Assembly (NCBI GenBank): GCA_947062675.1
Contig: CAMSQM010000004.1
Coordinates: forward strand, 1-64,000
Source: an uncultured Roseburia sp.
Lineage (GTDB): Bacteria; Bacillota; Clostridia; Lachnospirales; Lachnospiraceae
Reading direction: 5' to 3'
Length of the DNA: 64,000 bases
The notes under the pieces are model-generated. The model saw only the letters and a program-made list of their open reading frames with translations, did not search any database and had not been told where the DNA came from. Both the position numbers and the translations under genes were made by a program. Of this stretch, positions 36,263-45,559 are shown in pieces. Every line of letters begins with the position of its first letter. Within the stretch, counting starts at the first letter, position 1.

Positions 36263-39200
36263 TCACCAAATGACAGGCGGCTGCCAGAAAAACGATGAAT
36301 CACGGCTTTTCTCTTTTTTTCCATATATATTTTTTTTGGCATTTTCCGCGGGTCGCGCAATAGATTCCGGTGGGCTTGTCGTTTTTGCAGGCAGGGACTG
36401 GATAATATCGTCTGAACGGTCACTATAACACCACGCACATACAACAACCTTATCGCTTTTGATATAATTATCAAACTCCTCCCTGGATATATTTCCGACA
36501 TTTACAACCTTTACATTTTTATACTCCCGTGCAGTCTTCACATCCTGCCTGTAAAACTTTTCCTCCGTACATACATTTTTTACTATCTCATTATCTGACA
36601 TTGCACTTTTACCGTCATACGTTCCATGTGTTCCTGAAAGAATCACAACCTCTTTTCCCTGTTCTGAATAATGGTCCAGTGTATTCTTAAAGTCGTCTCC
36701 ATCAATTGATTTATTCGAAACAACGATTGTCCCTCCTCTGCCATTTTCAACAGAATACATCTTTCTGTCCCCTTTTACCTTTTGCGTTCCTCCATTCACA
36801 TAATCCGTAACCTTATTATATTTTGCACCATGCCAGAAATCATAATACTTTTTATCACTCTTTCCCGCACTACCGTCAGCCTTCTCCGGCGGGTCACCCC
36901 GCAGCAGCTCGCTCCCCGTCCTGCACGCCTTCGTTCCCTCCGGGTCCGCATAGTTCACCGGGTTCCCCGCACAGTAGTCGTACAGGTTCAGCCCGTCCCC
37001 ACGCCAGGTATCCTCCTGCGTGAACCTTCCCATCACGGGATCATAGTACCTTGACCTCAGATAGTACTGCCCGCTCACCGCGTCGAACTGCTCACCGCCG
37101 TACCGGAACCGGTTTCCCGTCCGCCCGCCGCCGGACATGAGGTTCCCCCACGCGTCATACTCATAGCTCTCCAGCAGCCTTCCCGTCCTTCCGTCCACCA
37201 CATGGGTGATGCTTCCCGTCTCATCCGCCGCATAATAGCGCCGGTTTTCCGCCGGCTCTCCCCCCGGCACCGACGCAAGCAGCCTGTCCGCACGCACATG
37301 CCGCACCACTCCCGCCTGCGACTCCTCCGCCACAGTCTCGTCCCCGCGCCAGACAAAGGCGCAGGCACTGCCGTTTTCCTCCAGACCGCAGCGCAGTCCC
37401 TCCGCATCATAGTGGCTGACCTGCGCATTCCCACCCGGCGTCTCCGCCCTCACATTCCGCCGGAACGCGTCATACACGTACGCCGCCCTGTCATCCCGCA
37501 GCAGGTTCCCTGCCCCGTCATAGGAAAAATCATACGCCCGGCCACCCGTCTCATACCGCACCAGGCGGTTCGCACCGTCATACCGGTAATACTCCTCTCC
37601 CAGGAGCCCGCCACGCGGTTCCGTTCCCCCGCGGCCCGCCGCGGTACGGATCCTCGCCGTCCGGTTCCCTGCCCTGTCGTAGCGCAGCTCCTCGGTCCGG
37701 TCCGGGTATTCCGCCCGCACCAGGCGGTTCCTGCTGTCATATGTATAGGATGTCAGGCCCTGTGCCTGCCTCTTTTCTGTCCGGTTCCCGTTCCCGTCAT
37801 AGGCGTAGACGTTGTCGGCAAGCACCTCCTCCCCAAGCAACGTCCTAAGGCCCGACAGGTTGCGGTCCGCGTCATACGCGTATTCCGTGAAAATCGGGCC
37901 GCACCGCAGGCTCTTCACCGTTCCGTCCGCATTGTACCCGTACTGTGCGACGCTGACCCCGTCATCCACCACATCCGTAATCCTGTCGCAGACATCATAC
38001 CGGTACTCCGTGACCTTTCCCGCCATGTCCGTCTGCCTCGCGAGGTTCCCGTTCCCGTCATACTCCAGCTCAAGCAGCATACGCCCGCCGGACTCCTTTC
38101 TCACGGGTCTTCCCGCCGCATCCCGGATATAACGGTATCCGCCCGCCCGCTCCAGCAGCCCGTCCGCGGAATACGCGTACCTCTCGCACATCCTTCCCGC
38201 CCTGCGTTCAAGCAGGCTCCCGAACATGTTGTAGGCATACTCCGTCACCACACCGTTCCGGTCCGTTTTCCGGCACACCCGCTCCTCGGCGTCATAGGCA
38301 TATGTCTCCCGTCCTCCCAGGGGATCCGTCAGCGCGGACATCAGTCCCGGGCCGATATACTCGTACACCGTGGTATTGCCCTCCCCGTCGGTGGAACGTG
38401 TCATGTTCCCCGCATGGTCGTAGGCATAGTACTCGCCGCTCCCGTCCGGCAGTCCCACCCGCACGGTCCGGCCCCATTTGTCCAGCCCGTATTCCGTCCG
38501 GTTCCCGGCTCCGTCCACCATTGCCGTCCGGTTCCCGAACGGATCATACTCATACCGGCGGACAGCCTTTCCCGCCGTCTCCTCCGACGTCCTTCTTCCC
38601 CCGATGTCATACCGGTACGTGATTCCGCGGCCGGTACCGTCCAGCGTGCGGACCAGCCGCCCTTCCTCATCATAGACCCTGCTCTCCAGGACCGTTCCGT
38701 CCGCACGGACTGCCGTCAGCACCCGCCCCTCCGCGTCGTAGGTGTACTGCTCCCCGCGCCCGGCCTCGCCGGCACGCCCGTACTCCCTGGGCCGGATGGT
38801 CCTGACCAGCCGCCCGTTCCGGTCATAGAAATGCGCCGTGACGCTTCCGTCGCATTCCGTTCTCCTCACCACACGGTTCATCAGGTCATACGTGATCCTG
38901 GTCTCCCTGCCCCGGTTGTCCGTGATGCGGACCATGTTACCCGCCGCATCATAGGCAAAACGCGTCGTCCGGTCGATGCCTCCCCTTCCGTCCCTGTGGC
39001 GCTCCAGCACCAGGCGGTCCGCCGCGTCGTATTCCCGCAGCGTCTCCGCACCCGACGGATACCGCGCCGACGTCTGGTTCCCGTTCCTGTCATAAGTGAA
39101 CCGCACGGACACCTCGCGCCTCCCGCACCCTGACGGGTCCGCCGTCCGTACCAGCTCCACCATCCGGCCCGCAGCATCATACCGGTAGCGCAGCGTCCGA

Positions 39201-41737
39201 TCCACCGTGTCACTGATTTTCTGCCGCTCCAGCACCCGCCGGTTGCAGCTGTCGTACGCATACCGGATCTCCGCCCCGGTGCAGTCGCTGACCCGGACCA
39301 GACGGTCTATGGTGTCATACTCATAGGAAATCGTGTGCACCGCACCCAAGGCGCCGGTCAGCGTCTGGTAATCCAGGTACCTCTGTTCCCGCACAAGATT
39401 CCCCGCCTTGTCATACCCGTACCGGGTCAGCTGGTACTTCACGCCGGACCCGTCCTCCGACACCGGAATACGGCGCTCCGTCAGCCACCCGGCCGCATTG
39501 TAGGCATACAGGCTCCCCGTCCGCTCCTCGTCCGTGGAGCCCGTGCGCATCCCCGACGCGCTGACCGACTTCACCATGTTCCCGTGCAGGTCGTACACAT
39601 ACCGCCTCCGCACCGTCCCGTCCGGCGCCGTCACCTGCACCAGACGGTCCATGCTGTCATACTCATACGCGAATCCCTCCCCGTCATCCGCGGCTTCATC
39701 GTACTGCTCCGGCAGGCACACACGGACCAGATTTCCGGACGCATCGTACCATCTGCGCTCCGTTCCCCCGTCCGGGTAGCGGGTCATGATCCTGCGACCG
39801 TACCCGTCATGGACATAAGAGACCCCCTCGCCGTCATCCCTTCCGCAGCCACGGGCATTCGGGCTGATCTCCCGTGTAATGTTCCCCTCCCCGTCCCGCG
39901 GCGTCGCGAACACCGCGCCCGTCGCGTCCGTGCGCATGGTCCGGTTGTGGAACGCGTCATAGGCATACGTCTCCCCTCTCCCGTCGTCAGGATCACTGTG
40001 ATTCGGACGGACCACCGCCGTCAGGTTTGCCGTCGGGTCATACCGGTAACGGGTCGTGTTGCCCATAGGATCCCTTTTCATGCACACAAGGTCAAAGTGG
40101 TTGTACGCGTACTCCCGGATCCCGTCCGCCCCCGTCACGGTCACGCACCTGCCGGCACGGTCCAGGCCGTGCTCGTACCGGTCACCCTCGGACGTGACAA
40201 ACACCGTCGGGTCCCAGTAATCCGTGTCGTACCCGTAGGTGTCCCTTCCCCCGTTCGGCCCCGTCTCCGCCGTCACGCGCCCGTGCCGGTCATACTCATA
40301 GGAATATACCCGCACGTTCACCCTGTCCGTGCGCTCCTCCCTCCGGATCAGGTTGCCGTTCCGGTCATAGGAACAGACTGTCTCCGCACCCGCATTATCC
40401 CGCATCCTGACACAGTTGCCGTCCCCGTCATACTCACGGGTCACCACAAGGCCCCCCGGCTGCTCCTCCCTCAGGAGACGTCCGTACTCGTCAAACCCAC
40501 GGCGCGTGACGCCCCCGCGACGGTTCTTCTCCAGAATCCGGTTTCCCCAGCTGTCATATTCCATCTCCTCCGTTGTCCCGTCCTGGTATTCCGTCCGTAT
40601 GAGCTGCATCTGCCGGTTGTACACGTGGCGGGTTTCCCTGTGGCCTGCGGGCACAAGCCAGGTATTCGTCCGCTCGTCATCCGCATAGTACATCAGGTAC
40701 TCCTGGCCGTTGCACAGGGTCTGTCTCGTGACCCGTCCCTCCCCGTCATACTCGTTGTGCACATATGTCACCCCGTTCGCGTCCGTCACGTCCGTGATAT
40801 GTCCCCCGTCATCATAGGTGTAGGATTCCACTCCCCCGTTCGGCATGCACACCTCCGTCAGGAAATCCCCGTCATAGCGGTACGTCACCCTCCGCCCGAT
40901 GCAGTCCGTGGCGGAGACAATCCGGTTCCCCTTCCAGGAAAAATCAAGGTACTGGCCGCTGGCAAAAACGATTTTCACGAGCGTCTCCCCCTCATACCGG
41001 TACTGCGTGCGGTTCCCGTTCCTGTCCGTGACGCACAGCTGCCTCCCGTCCGCACCGTAGCTTCTCGTCAGCCCTGTCTCCGCCTCCCTCAGCAGAAAGC
41101 CGTCCCCATCCGCCAGAAACTCCAGACGCCTCCCGCCCCCGCGGCGGCTCCGGTAACCGCCCGCCGTCTTAAGGAACGTCTCCGTGTGACCGTCCGGCAG
41201 CACCACCTCCGCACGGCCGTCACAGACCAGCACCCTGCTGAACAGACTCAGCGTCCATCCGCGGCCCACAGGGGAATCCGCCCCCGCCAGCACCGACTCA
41301 TAAGTCCGCTCCACGGCGCAGACTTCCGTTATGTCATTGATGATGAAGTCGCACTGCCCGATCAGGAAGCTCCCGGTCACCATATCCACGGGGTCGCCGT
41401 CCGTGCAGCGGTTCCTGGAATCCTGGTCCAGTCTCCCCCTGCCTCCTCCCCGGCGGGTTTCCGCGGTTCTCGTCTCCGCCGCTTTCTTTCGCGTGTCCGC
41501 ACCGCGCCCTGCCCGCCTGCGTCTGCCGGACGCACCGAGACGGAGCAGCTGCCCGAGGCCTGCCGCCGCCTCCTGCCCGGAAGGTCCCGCAGCCGGATCC
41601 AGTGCCCGGTACGCATCCGTCATTCCCGCTGCACTGCCGGCTGCGCCGGAATACCTGCCGGCTCCCGCCCGCACCGCCGACGCTGACCTTCCCGCCAGCT
41701 TCAGACTTTTTCCTCCCGACTTTCCCTGTCCACTCAT
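36263..41737 (-). CDS. RHS-repeat polymorphic toxin with C-terminal HxC-type toxin tip
   Basis: A 1824-residue effector, last gene of the injection locus. Residues about 1-100 are basic and low-complexity; DPVDMVTGSFLIGQCDF starts the DUF6531-like entry region; dozens of YD repeats form the RHS shell; the core ends with LRSRYYDPVMGRFTQED and GNPVNYADPEG. The remaining roughly 225 residues are encoded by visibly AT-richer DNA and form the variable toxin: ILSGTHGTYDG and VVVCAWCYSD place a His and a Cys after beta-strands, as in caspase-like or Tox-HDC domains. No immunity gene follows. ATG 41737 is preferred to GTG 41743. Confidence 0.9.
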   Translation of the reverse strand: MSGQGKSGGKSLKLAGRSASAVRAGAGRYSGAAGSAAGMTDAYRALDPAAGPSGQEAAAGLGQLLRLGASGRRRRAGRGADTRKKAAETRTAETRRGGGRGRLDQDSRNRCTDGDPVDMVTGSFLIGQCDFIINDITEVCAVERTYESVLAGADSPVGRGWTLSLFSRVLVCDGRAEVVLPDGHTETFLKTAGGYRSRRGGGRRLEFLADGDGFLLREAETGLTRSYGADGRQLCVTDRNGNRTQYRYEGETLVKIVFASGQYLDFSWKGNRIVSATDCIGRRVTYRYDGDFLTEVCMPNGGVESYTYDDGGHITDVTDANGVTYVHNEYDGEGRVTRQTLCNGQEYLMYYADDERTNTWLVPAGHRETRHVYNRQMQLIRTEYQDGTTEEMEYDSWGNRILEKNRRGGVTRRGFDEYGRLLREEQPGGLVVTREYDGDGNCVRMRDNAGAETVCSYDRNGNLIRREERTDRVNVRVYSYEYDRHGRVTAETGPNGGRDTYGYDTDYWDPTVFVTSEGDRYEHGLDRAGRCVTVTGADGIREYAYNHFDLVCMKRDPMGNTTRYRYDPTANLTAVVRPNHSDPDDGRGETYAYDAFHNRTMRTDATGAVFATPRDGEGNITREISPNARGCGRDDGEGVSYVHDGYGRRIMTRYPDGGTERRWYDASGNLVRVCLPEQYDEAADDGEGFAYEYDSMDRLVQVTAPDGTVRRRYVYDLHGNMVKSVSASGMRTGSTDEERTGSLYAYNAAGWLTERRIPVSEDGSGVKYQLTRYGYDKAGNLVREQRYLDYQTLTGALGAVHTISYEYDTIDRLVRVSDCTGAEIRYAYDSCNRRVLERQKISDTVDRTLRYRYDAAGRMVELVRTADPSGCGRREVSVRFTYDRNGNQTSARYPSGAETLREYDAADRLVLERHRDGRGGIDRTTRFAYDAAGNMVRITDNRGRETRITYDLMNRVVRRTECDGSVTAHFYDRNGRLVRTIRPREYGRAGEAGRGEQYTYDAEGRVLTAVRADGTVLESRVYDEEGRLVRTLDGTGRGITYRYDIGGRRTSEETAGKAVRRYEYDPFGNRTAMVDGAGNRTEYGLDKWGRTVRVGLPDGSGEYYAYDHAGNMTRSTDGEGNTTVYEYIGPGLMSALTDPLGGRETYAYDAEERVCRKTDRNGVVTEYAYNMFGSLLERRAGRMCERYAYSADGLLERAGGYRYIRDAAGRPVRKESGGRMLLELEYDGNGNLARQTDMAGKVTEYRYDVCDRITDVVDDGVSVAQYGYNADGTVKSLRCGPIFTEYAYDADRNLSGLRTLLGEEVLADNVYAYDGNGNRTEKRQAQGLTSYTYDSRNRLVRAEYPDRTEELRYDRAGNRTARIRTAAGRGGTEPRGGLLGEEYYRYDGANRLVRYETGGRAYDFSYDGAGNLLRDDRAAYVYDAFRRNVRAETPGGNAQVSHYDAEGLRCGLEENGSACAFVWRGDETVAEESQAGVVRHVRADRLLASVPGGEPAENRRYYAADETGSITHVVDGRTGRLLESYEYDAWGNLMSGGGRTGNRFRYGGEQFDAVSGQYYLRSRYYDPVMGRFTQEDTWRGDGLNLYDYCAGNPVNYADPEGTKACRTGSELLRGDPPEKADGSAGKSDKKYYDFWHGAKYNKVTDYVNGGTQKVKGDRKMYSVENGRGGTIVVSNKSIDGDDFKNTLDHYSEQGKEVVILSGTHGTYDGKSAMSDNEIVKNVCTEEKFYRQDVKTAREYKNVKVVNVGNISREEFDNYIKSDKVVVCAWCYSDRSDDIIQSLPAKTTSPPESIARPAENAKKNIYGKKEKSRDSSFFWQPPVIW

Positions 41738-41781
41738 CCTCACACGCCCCCTGTTCTCCGCGCGTCCCGGCTGCCTGCCGC

Positions 41782-42273
41782 TTATGAACGCTTTCTAATA
41801 CTTTCAATAAAATCATTAAGACGGTATTTCTTTCTGTACCCTTCGATCTCCTCAGCTGTAAAAGGACAGGCCGGGCTTTTCCCTTTCTCCGTCTCTCTGC
41901 TGATTTCCTCACCCGACACGTCAAAAAAAACAGATTCTATAAACACGTTCCGGATAGCAGTTCCGGCACTTTTCAATACCCCGTTCCTGTAAAATTCTGC
42001 CGCAAACCCGCAAATGGTATTATGATCCGTCTCATTTTCCTCCATCAGCTCCCCTGTCTCATAATATACCCACTCTTTTCCGGTCCGGAAGCCGTCCCTC
42101 ACATCAAATTTCCAGCGAAGCTGCCCTCCGTCATAATCCTCCACCACTCCGTTAAACGGCACCTTACGCTCCTCATCAGCATAAAAAATATCCTCGCCGG
42201 AATAATCTGACTCTGTAAACAGTGTCTTATATTCCCTTACTTCAGCCGTCCCGCCTGATCCAGTCTCCTTCAT
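41782..42273 (-). CDS. YwqK-like MORN-variant protein, probable immunity protein
   Basis: A 163-residue protein with MORN-like strand pairs: GVVEDYDGGQL, GKEWVYYETGELMEE and AAEFYRNGVLKS, the pattern of the YwqK antitoxin family. Its start overlaps the end of the endonuclease V gene by 32 bp, and the VgrG-deaminase lies just beyond, matching the YwqJ-YwqK-YwqL partnership. I infer that it protects against the deaminase; it could instead serve the RHS toxin encoded next to it. The ATG at 42273 has little ribosome-site support. Confidence 0.7.
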   Translation of the reverse strand: MKETGSGGTAEVREYKTLFTESDYSGEDIFYADEERKVPFNGVVEDYDGGQLRWKFDVRDGFRTGKEWVYYETGELMEENETDHNTICGFAAEFYRNGVLKSAGTAIRNVFIESVFFDVSGEEISRETEKGKSPACPFTAEEIEGYRKKYRLNDFIESIRKRS

Positions 42274-42970
42274 AGGCCATCAGCTCCTTTCTCATCCTGT
42301 GTGTCTCAAGATCTGCCAGTCTTGTCGGAAGAGGAATATGGCTTTCCTCCCCTGTCATCCCGCATACGATCTCTGTCGCCGTGTCCAGATCAATATAATT
42401 TCCGACGGAAACAAACACTGGTTTTACATTTTTATGTGTGCGCAGGGCACGCCCGTATACTTCCCCGTCTATTACAATATCCGCATACGCATTTCTTTCA
42501 TTTTCCGGAACCGGATACTCCGCATCGCCTATTTTATAATACTTTTTCGCAACGCCAACCGTCGGCCTGTTCAGATAAAAGGACGCATGCGTTGCGATGC
42601 CCATATGACGCGGATGCAGATACCCGTTCCCGTCGAACATATACAGATCCGGCAAAATCTTAAGTTTCGTGACCGTCTGCAAAATCAGCGGCAGTTCCCG
42701 GAACGCGAGTGCCCCGGGTATGTACGGAACCTCCACTTTCCCCCATGCATACTCAGATTCCACGACCCCGCCTGTCTTCCGCTCCAGCACCACAATGCAG
42801 CTGACTGCGTATTCACTGTTCCCCTCATTCCAGTAGGCAAGATCAACACCCGCAATATAAGAAAATTCTTTCCCGCTGCAGCTATTTTTCTGAACCACTT
42901 TACGTCCCAGCTCCGTCTGAATACGGACAGCATCTGAAAAAGAAAGCGCCAGATCCCTTATATCTTCCAT
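42242..42970 (-). CDS. nfi: Endonuclease V
   Basis: A 242-residue endonuclease V with the expected active-site segments: YIAGVDLAYW (Asp43), IPGALAFRELPLIL (Glu) and DGNGYLHPRHMGIATHASF (Asp and His region), plus GKVEVPYIPG. The enzyme nicks one base after deoxyinosine in DNA, or inosine in RNA, starting repair of deaminated adenine. It lies between a VgrG carrying a deaminase and a YwqK-like gene, 46 bp after the former, inside the injection operon, which is unusual for a housekeeping repair gene. ATG 42970 with GGAAGGAG is chosen over an in-frame ATG at 42991. Confidence 0.93.
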   Translation of the reverse strand: MEDIRDLALSFSDAVRIQTELGRKVVQKNSCSGKEFSYIAGVDLAYWNEGNSEYAVSCIVVLERKTGGVVESEYAWGKVEVPYIPGALAFRELPLILQTVTKLKILPDLYMFDGNGYLHPRHMGIATHASFYLNRPTVGVAKKYYKIGDAEYPVPENERNAYADIVIDGEVYGRALRTHKNVKPVFVSVGNYIDLDTATEIVCGMTGEESHIPLPTRLADLETHRMRKELMAYEGDWIRRDG

Positions 42971-43016
42971 AAATCTCCTTCCGCCAGACACTGCCCCCGG
43001 TACTTTTCAGCCGTAA

Positions 43017-45557
43017 TTATTTATGATCCGACACATTAATTCCAGTGGTCAGATAAGAACAGTTCGGACATCTGTCTTTCGGCACAAAATCACCCTTACT
43101 ATACGCCTCTGTCAGGTTCATATTATATAAATATAAATCTGAAAAAGCAGACCTGTCAACCGGAAGTCCCTGTTCCCTCCGGTTTTTCAGGATTGCATCC
43201 AGCGCGACAATCTCTGAATGTGCCGCACGTCTGTGATCGACATACTCCGGCAGTTTTATCTCCTGTTCATCTATTTTCTTCTGATATTCTGCCAGGCTTT
43301 CCTGCAGCAGCGGATCCATCCCGTTCTTTTCCCACTCCTTATATTTTGCAAATTCGCAGGCGGTCGTTTTAAAATTCTGGCCAAACGCAATCATTCCGGT
43401 CGCTGTGTCATAAATCACAGACAAAACCGGTCCTGCTGCCCTCCTGCTCTGCTCCTGAAGAATCTCACGGACCTTTTTCTTAGCCACCTCGCGGAGCATA
43501 TCAAAAATCCGCTTCTCTATCTCTTCTCCTGCTCCCGTTCCCATCGGCAGCAGACTCTTCGCCATCCCTGGCATGGCGCCGCCAGGCGGAAGAGCACCTC
43601 CGCTCCCGGGCGCGCTTCCCATCGGCAGCAGACTCTTCGCCATCCCTGGCATGGCGCCCGATGGCATCTGCAGTGCAGACGGCTCCGCGGCAGCTCCCGT
43701 CGGAAGCATGGACACTGCTGCCGCACCTGCCGCAGCCGCCGGGCGGCAAAAGCTCCCTTCCGGAACCCTGATTCCTGTCTTTAAAAATGCCCGTGGATCC
43801 ATCGACGGAGATGACGGAAGCACTCCTGCAAGATCAGCCAGCAGCTTCCCGGGATCAACAGCCGGTTCCTTCTCAGCCTTTCCGTTTTTCCCCTTCTCCC
43901 CCATATCCTCCACGGAAGCCTCCACGTTCTTTACCGGTCCGAAACTCATGGAACGGTTTATCCCGAGCTGCTGAAATATATCCGCTTTGATGTGAATCTT
44001 TCCTTTCACAAAAGCCGCGCTGGAGGAACCCGTCTGAAGAATCACTTTTTTCATTCCCATCAGGTTCACTTTTCCATCGCCGCCCGACTGCGGCGCATGA
44101 TCTGCAACCTCTTTTCTGAGCTTTGTCCAGAACCCCGGATCCACATAACCCGCCATGTTAAAAACGGGGCCAATACCTGCCATCGCCATATGCATCACAT
44201 TGCCCATCTGATGCATCGCTGCAGAGGCCATGCGCACCCCGTCCGTCCCCGCATAGCTGCGCGGGGCAGACTGAAATGTGATATTTCCGCCCTCTGTTTT
44301 CAGCTGGATATCTTTTGTGCTCTGCACCTCCACGCCCTGCTCGCTGTTCAGTATAATCTTTGCCTGTTCCCCGCCTTTTCCGTCGAACTCACTCCGGTTT
44401 CCAATCAGATGAAGCGCCTTTTCGCCAAACTTTACCATCCGGTTCTGCGCCGTCAGCATCTTATCCTGATATCTGCCAAAATCCGGATTGTCACCGGCAT
44501 GCCTGCTCCCAAGACACACCACCCGCTCACCGGCATCCATCTCATAATAGACCTCCACCATATCCCCTGTATCCGGCATACAGTAAAAGTAATTGCTGAC
44601 CGTATTTGCATATGGAATCCACCTGGGCTGATCTCCCGGCGTCCCAAAATCAACCTGCACATTTGTTCCGTCCACCGCCAGCACTTTTCCCCGCAGAATC
44701 CCGGTCTGACGTGCTGCTTCCATGGTCTGCCCTGCCGACGGCAGAAGACCTTCCTTATTAACAAGTGTGATCTCATTCTGCAGAAGACCCTGTTCGCAGG
44801 TAATATGGCTTTTTACAACGATCATATCCCGCCCATCAAAACACACGGAATAGCCGGCGCCAATTGTCAGATCACAGACCACCAGAATCGTCTCCTCATG
44901 TTCAAACACCGACGCGCCCGGCACCGTGTTTCCCTGTATACCGCGAACCCTGTCCACATCCCGCCTCACACGGCAGCCCAGCACTTTTCCCGCTTCTTTT
45001 TTCGCAAACGGCACCGCGCCGGCATGAATCTGGCAGCCTGACGCCTTACTGTTGACAAAGAGCAGTCTTTTCTTCCGGTACGCAAGTCTGCGCCCGAACT
45101 CCCAGTCTGTCTCCCGATCCTGAAGAAGCATCTCCGGAACCTTCTCGTCCTTATCCAGCTGAAACAAAGTGTCCTCCCCGATTCCGGCGGCAAACACTTC
45201 CGAGAGCATCTTATCCGTCCCCTGATATGATGCCGTCTTCTGCTCCTGATCCTTCAGGACAGACAGCGTCCTGGCCGTCAGCTCCATCTCTGCATACTGA
45301 TTCTCACGCGACAGATGCAGATTCTCACATTTTCCGCAAAACACAGTCTCCCCGTCCGCCGTCGCAAGGCGCACCATGCTCCCCTGGCCACGCAGGATAT
45401 CCGGCTCCTCCGGCACCTTTGCCGGAATGAACCGGATATTCATCACCCCGTGTTCACCGGCCGCTTCCCGGATCTCAGCTTCACGGATATACAGCGCTTT
45501 CGGCTCTGACTGCAGTCTCAGACATCCGGTATCCATCTGTTCCATTCCCGCTGCCAT
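43017..45557 (-). CDS. VgrG-like spike with C-terminal YwqJ-like deaminase domain
   Basis: An 846-residue protein. Residues about 1-360 are the gp27/gp5-like spike (MLLQDRETDWEFGRRLAYRKKRL; PRWIPYANTVSNYFYCMPDTGDMVEVYY), followed by a beta-rich needle segment (about 375-480). A Gly/Pro/Met-rich linker (about 600-680) has two copies of PGMAKSLLPMG. The last about 150 residues match YwqJ-type deaminases: H780 in AAHSEIVALDAIL with Glu782, and C830-x2-C833 in DRCPNCSYLTTGI, the zinc and proton-transfer residues. It is an evolved spike delivering a nucleic-acid or nucleotide deaminase. ATG 45557 follows GGGAGGTG. Confidence 0.88.
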   Translation of the reverse strand: MAAGMEQMDTGCLRLQSEPKALYIREAEIREAAGEHGVMNIRFIPAKVPEEPDILRGQGSMVRLATADGETVFCGKCENLHLSRENQYAEMELTARTLSVLKDQEQKTASYQGTDKMLSEVFAAGIGEDTLFQLDKDEKVPEMLLQDRETDWEFGRRLAYRKKRLLFVNSKASGCQIHAGAVPFAKKEAGKVLGCRVRRDVDRVRGIQGNTVPGASVFEHEETILVVCDLTIGAGYSVCFDGRDMIVVKSHITCEQGLLQNEITLVNKEGLLPSAGQTMEAARQTGILRGKVLAVDGTNVQVDFGTPGDQPRWIPYANTVSNYFYCMPDTGDMVEVYYEMDAGERVVCLGSRHAGDNPDFGRYQDKMLTAQNRMVKFGEKALHLIGNRSEFDGKGGEQAKIILNSEQGVEVQSTKDIQLKTEGGNITFQSAPRSYAGTDGVRMASAAMHQMGNVMHMAMAGIGPVFNMAGYVDPGFWTKLRKEVADHAPQSGGDGKVNLMGMKKVILQTGSSSAAFVKGKIHIKADIFQQLGINRSMSFGPVKNVEASVEDMGEKGKNGKAEKEPAVDPGKLLADLAGVLPSSPSMDPRAFLKTGIRVPEGSFCRPAAAAGAAAVSMLPTGAAAEPSALQMPSGAMPGMAKSLLPMGSAPGSGGALPPGGAMPGMAKSLLPMGTGAGEEIEKRIFDMLREVAKKKVREILQEQSRRAAGPVLSVIYDTATGMIAFGQNFKTTACEFAKYKEWEKNGMDPLLQESLAEYQKKIDEQEIKLPEYVDHRRAAHSEIVALDAILKNRREQGLPVDRSAFSDLYLYNMNLTEAYSKGDFVPKDRCPNCSYLTTGINVSDHK
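43538..43658 (-). repeat. 43-bp direct repeat in the VgrG-deaminase linker
   Basis: Identical 43-bp segments at 43538-43580 and 43616-43658 (78-bp period, 26 codons) encode PGMAKSLLPMG twice. In-frame repeat gain or loss would alter linker length without a frameshift. Confidence 0.9.
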
Positions 45558-45559
45558 CC

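Noticed and set aside
37202..41686. Very long plus-strand frames (643 and 783 codons)
   Set aside because: They are antisense to the RHS core; the regular YD repeats and GC-rich third positions keep the opposite frame open.
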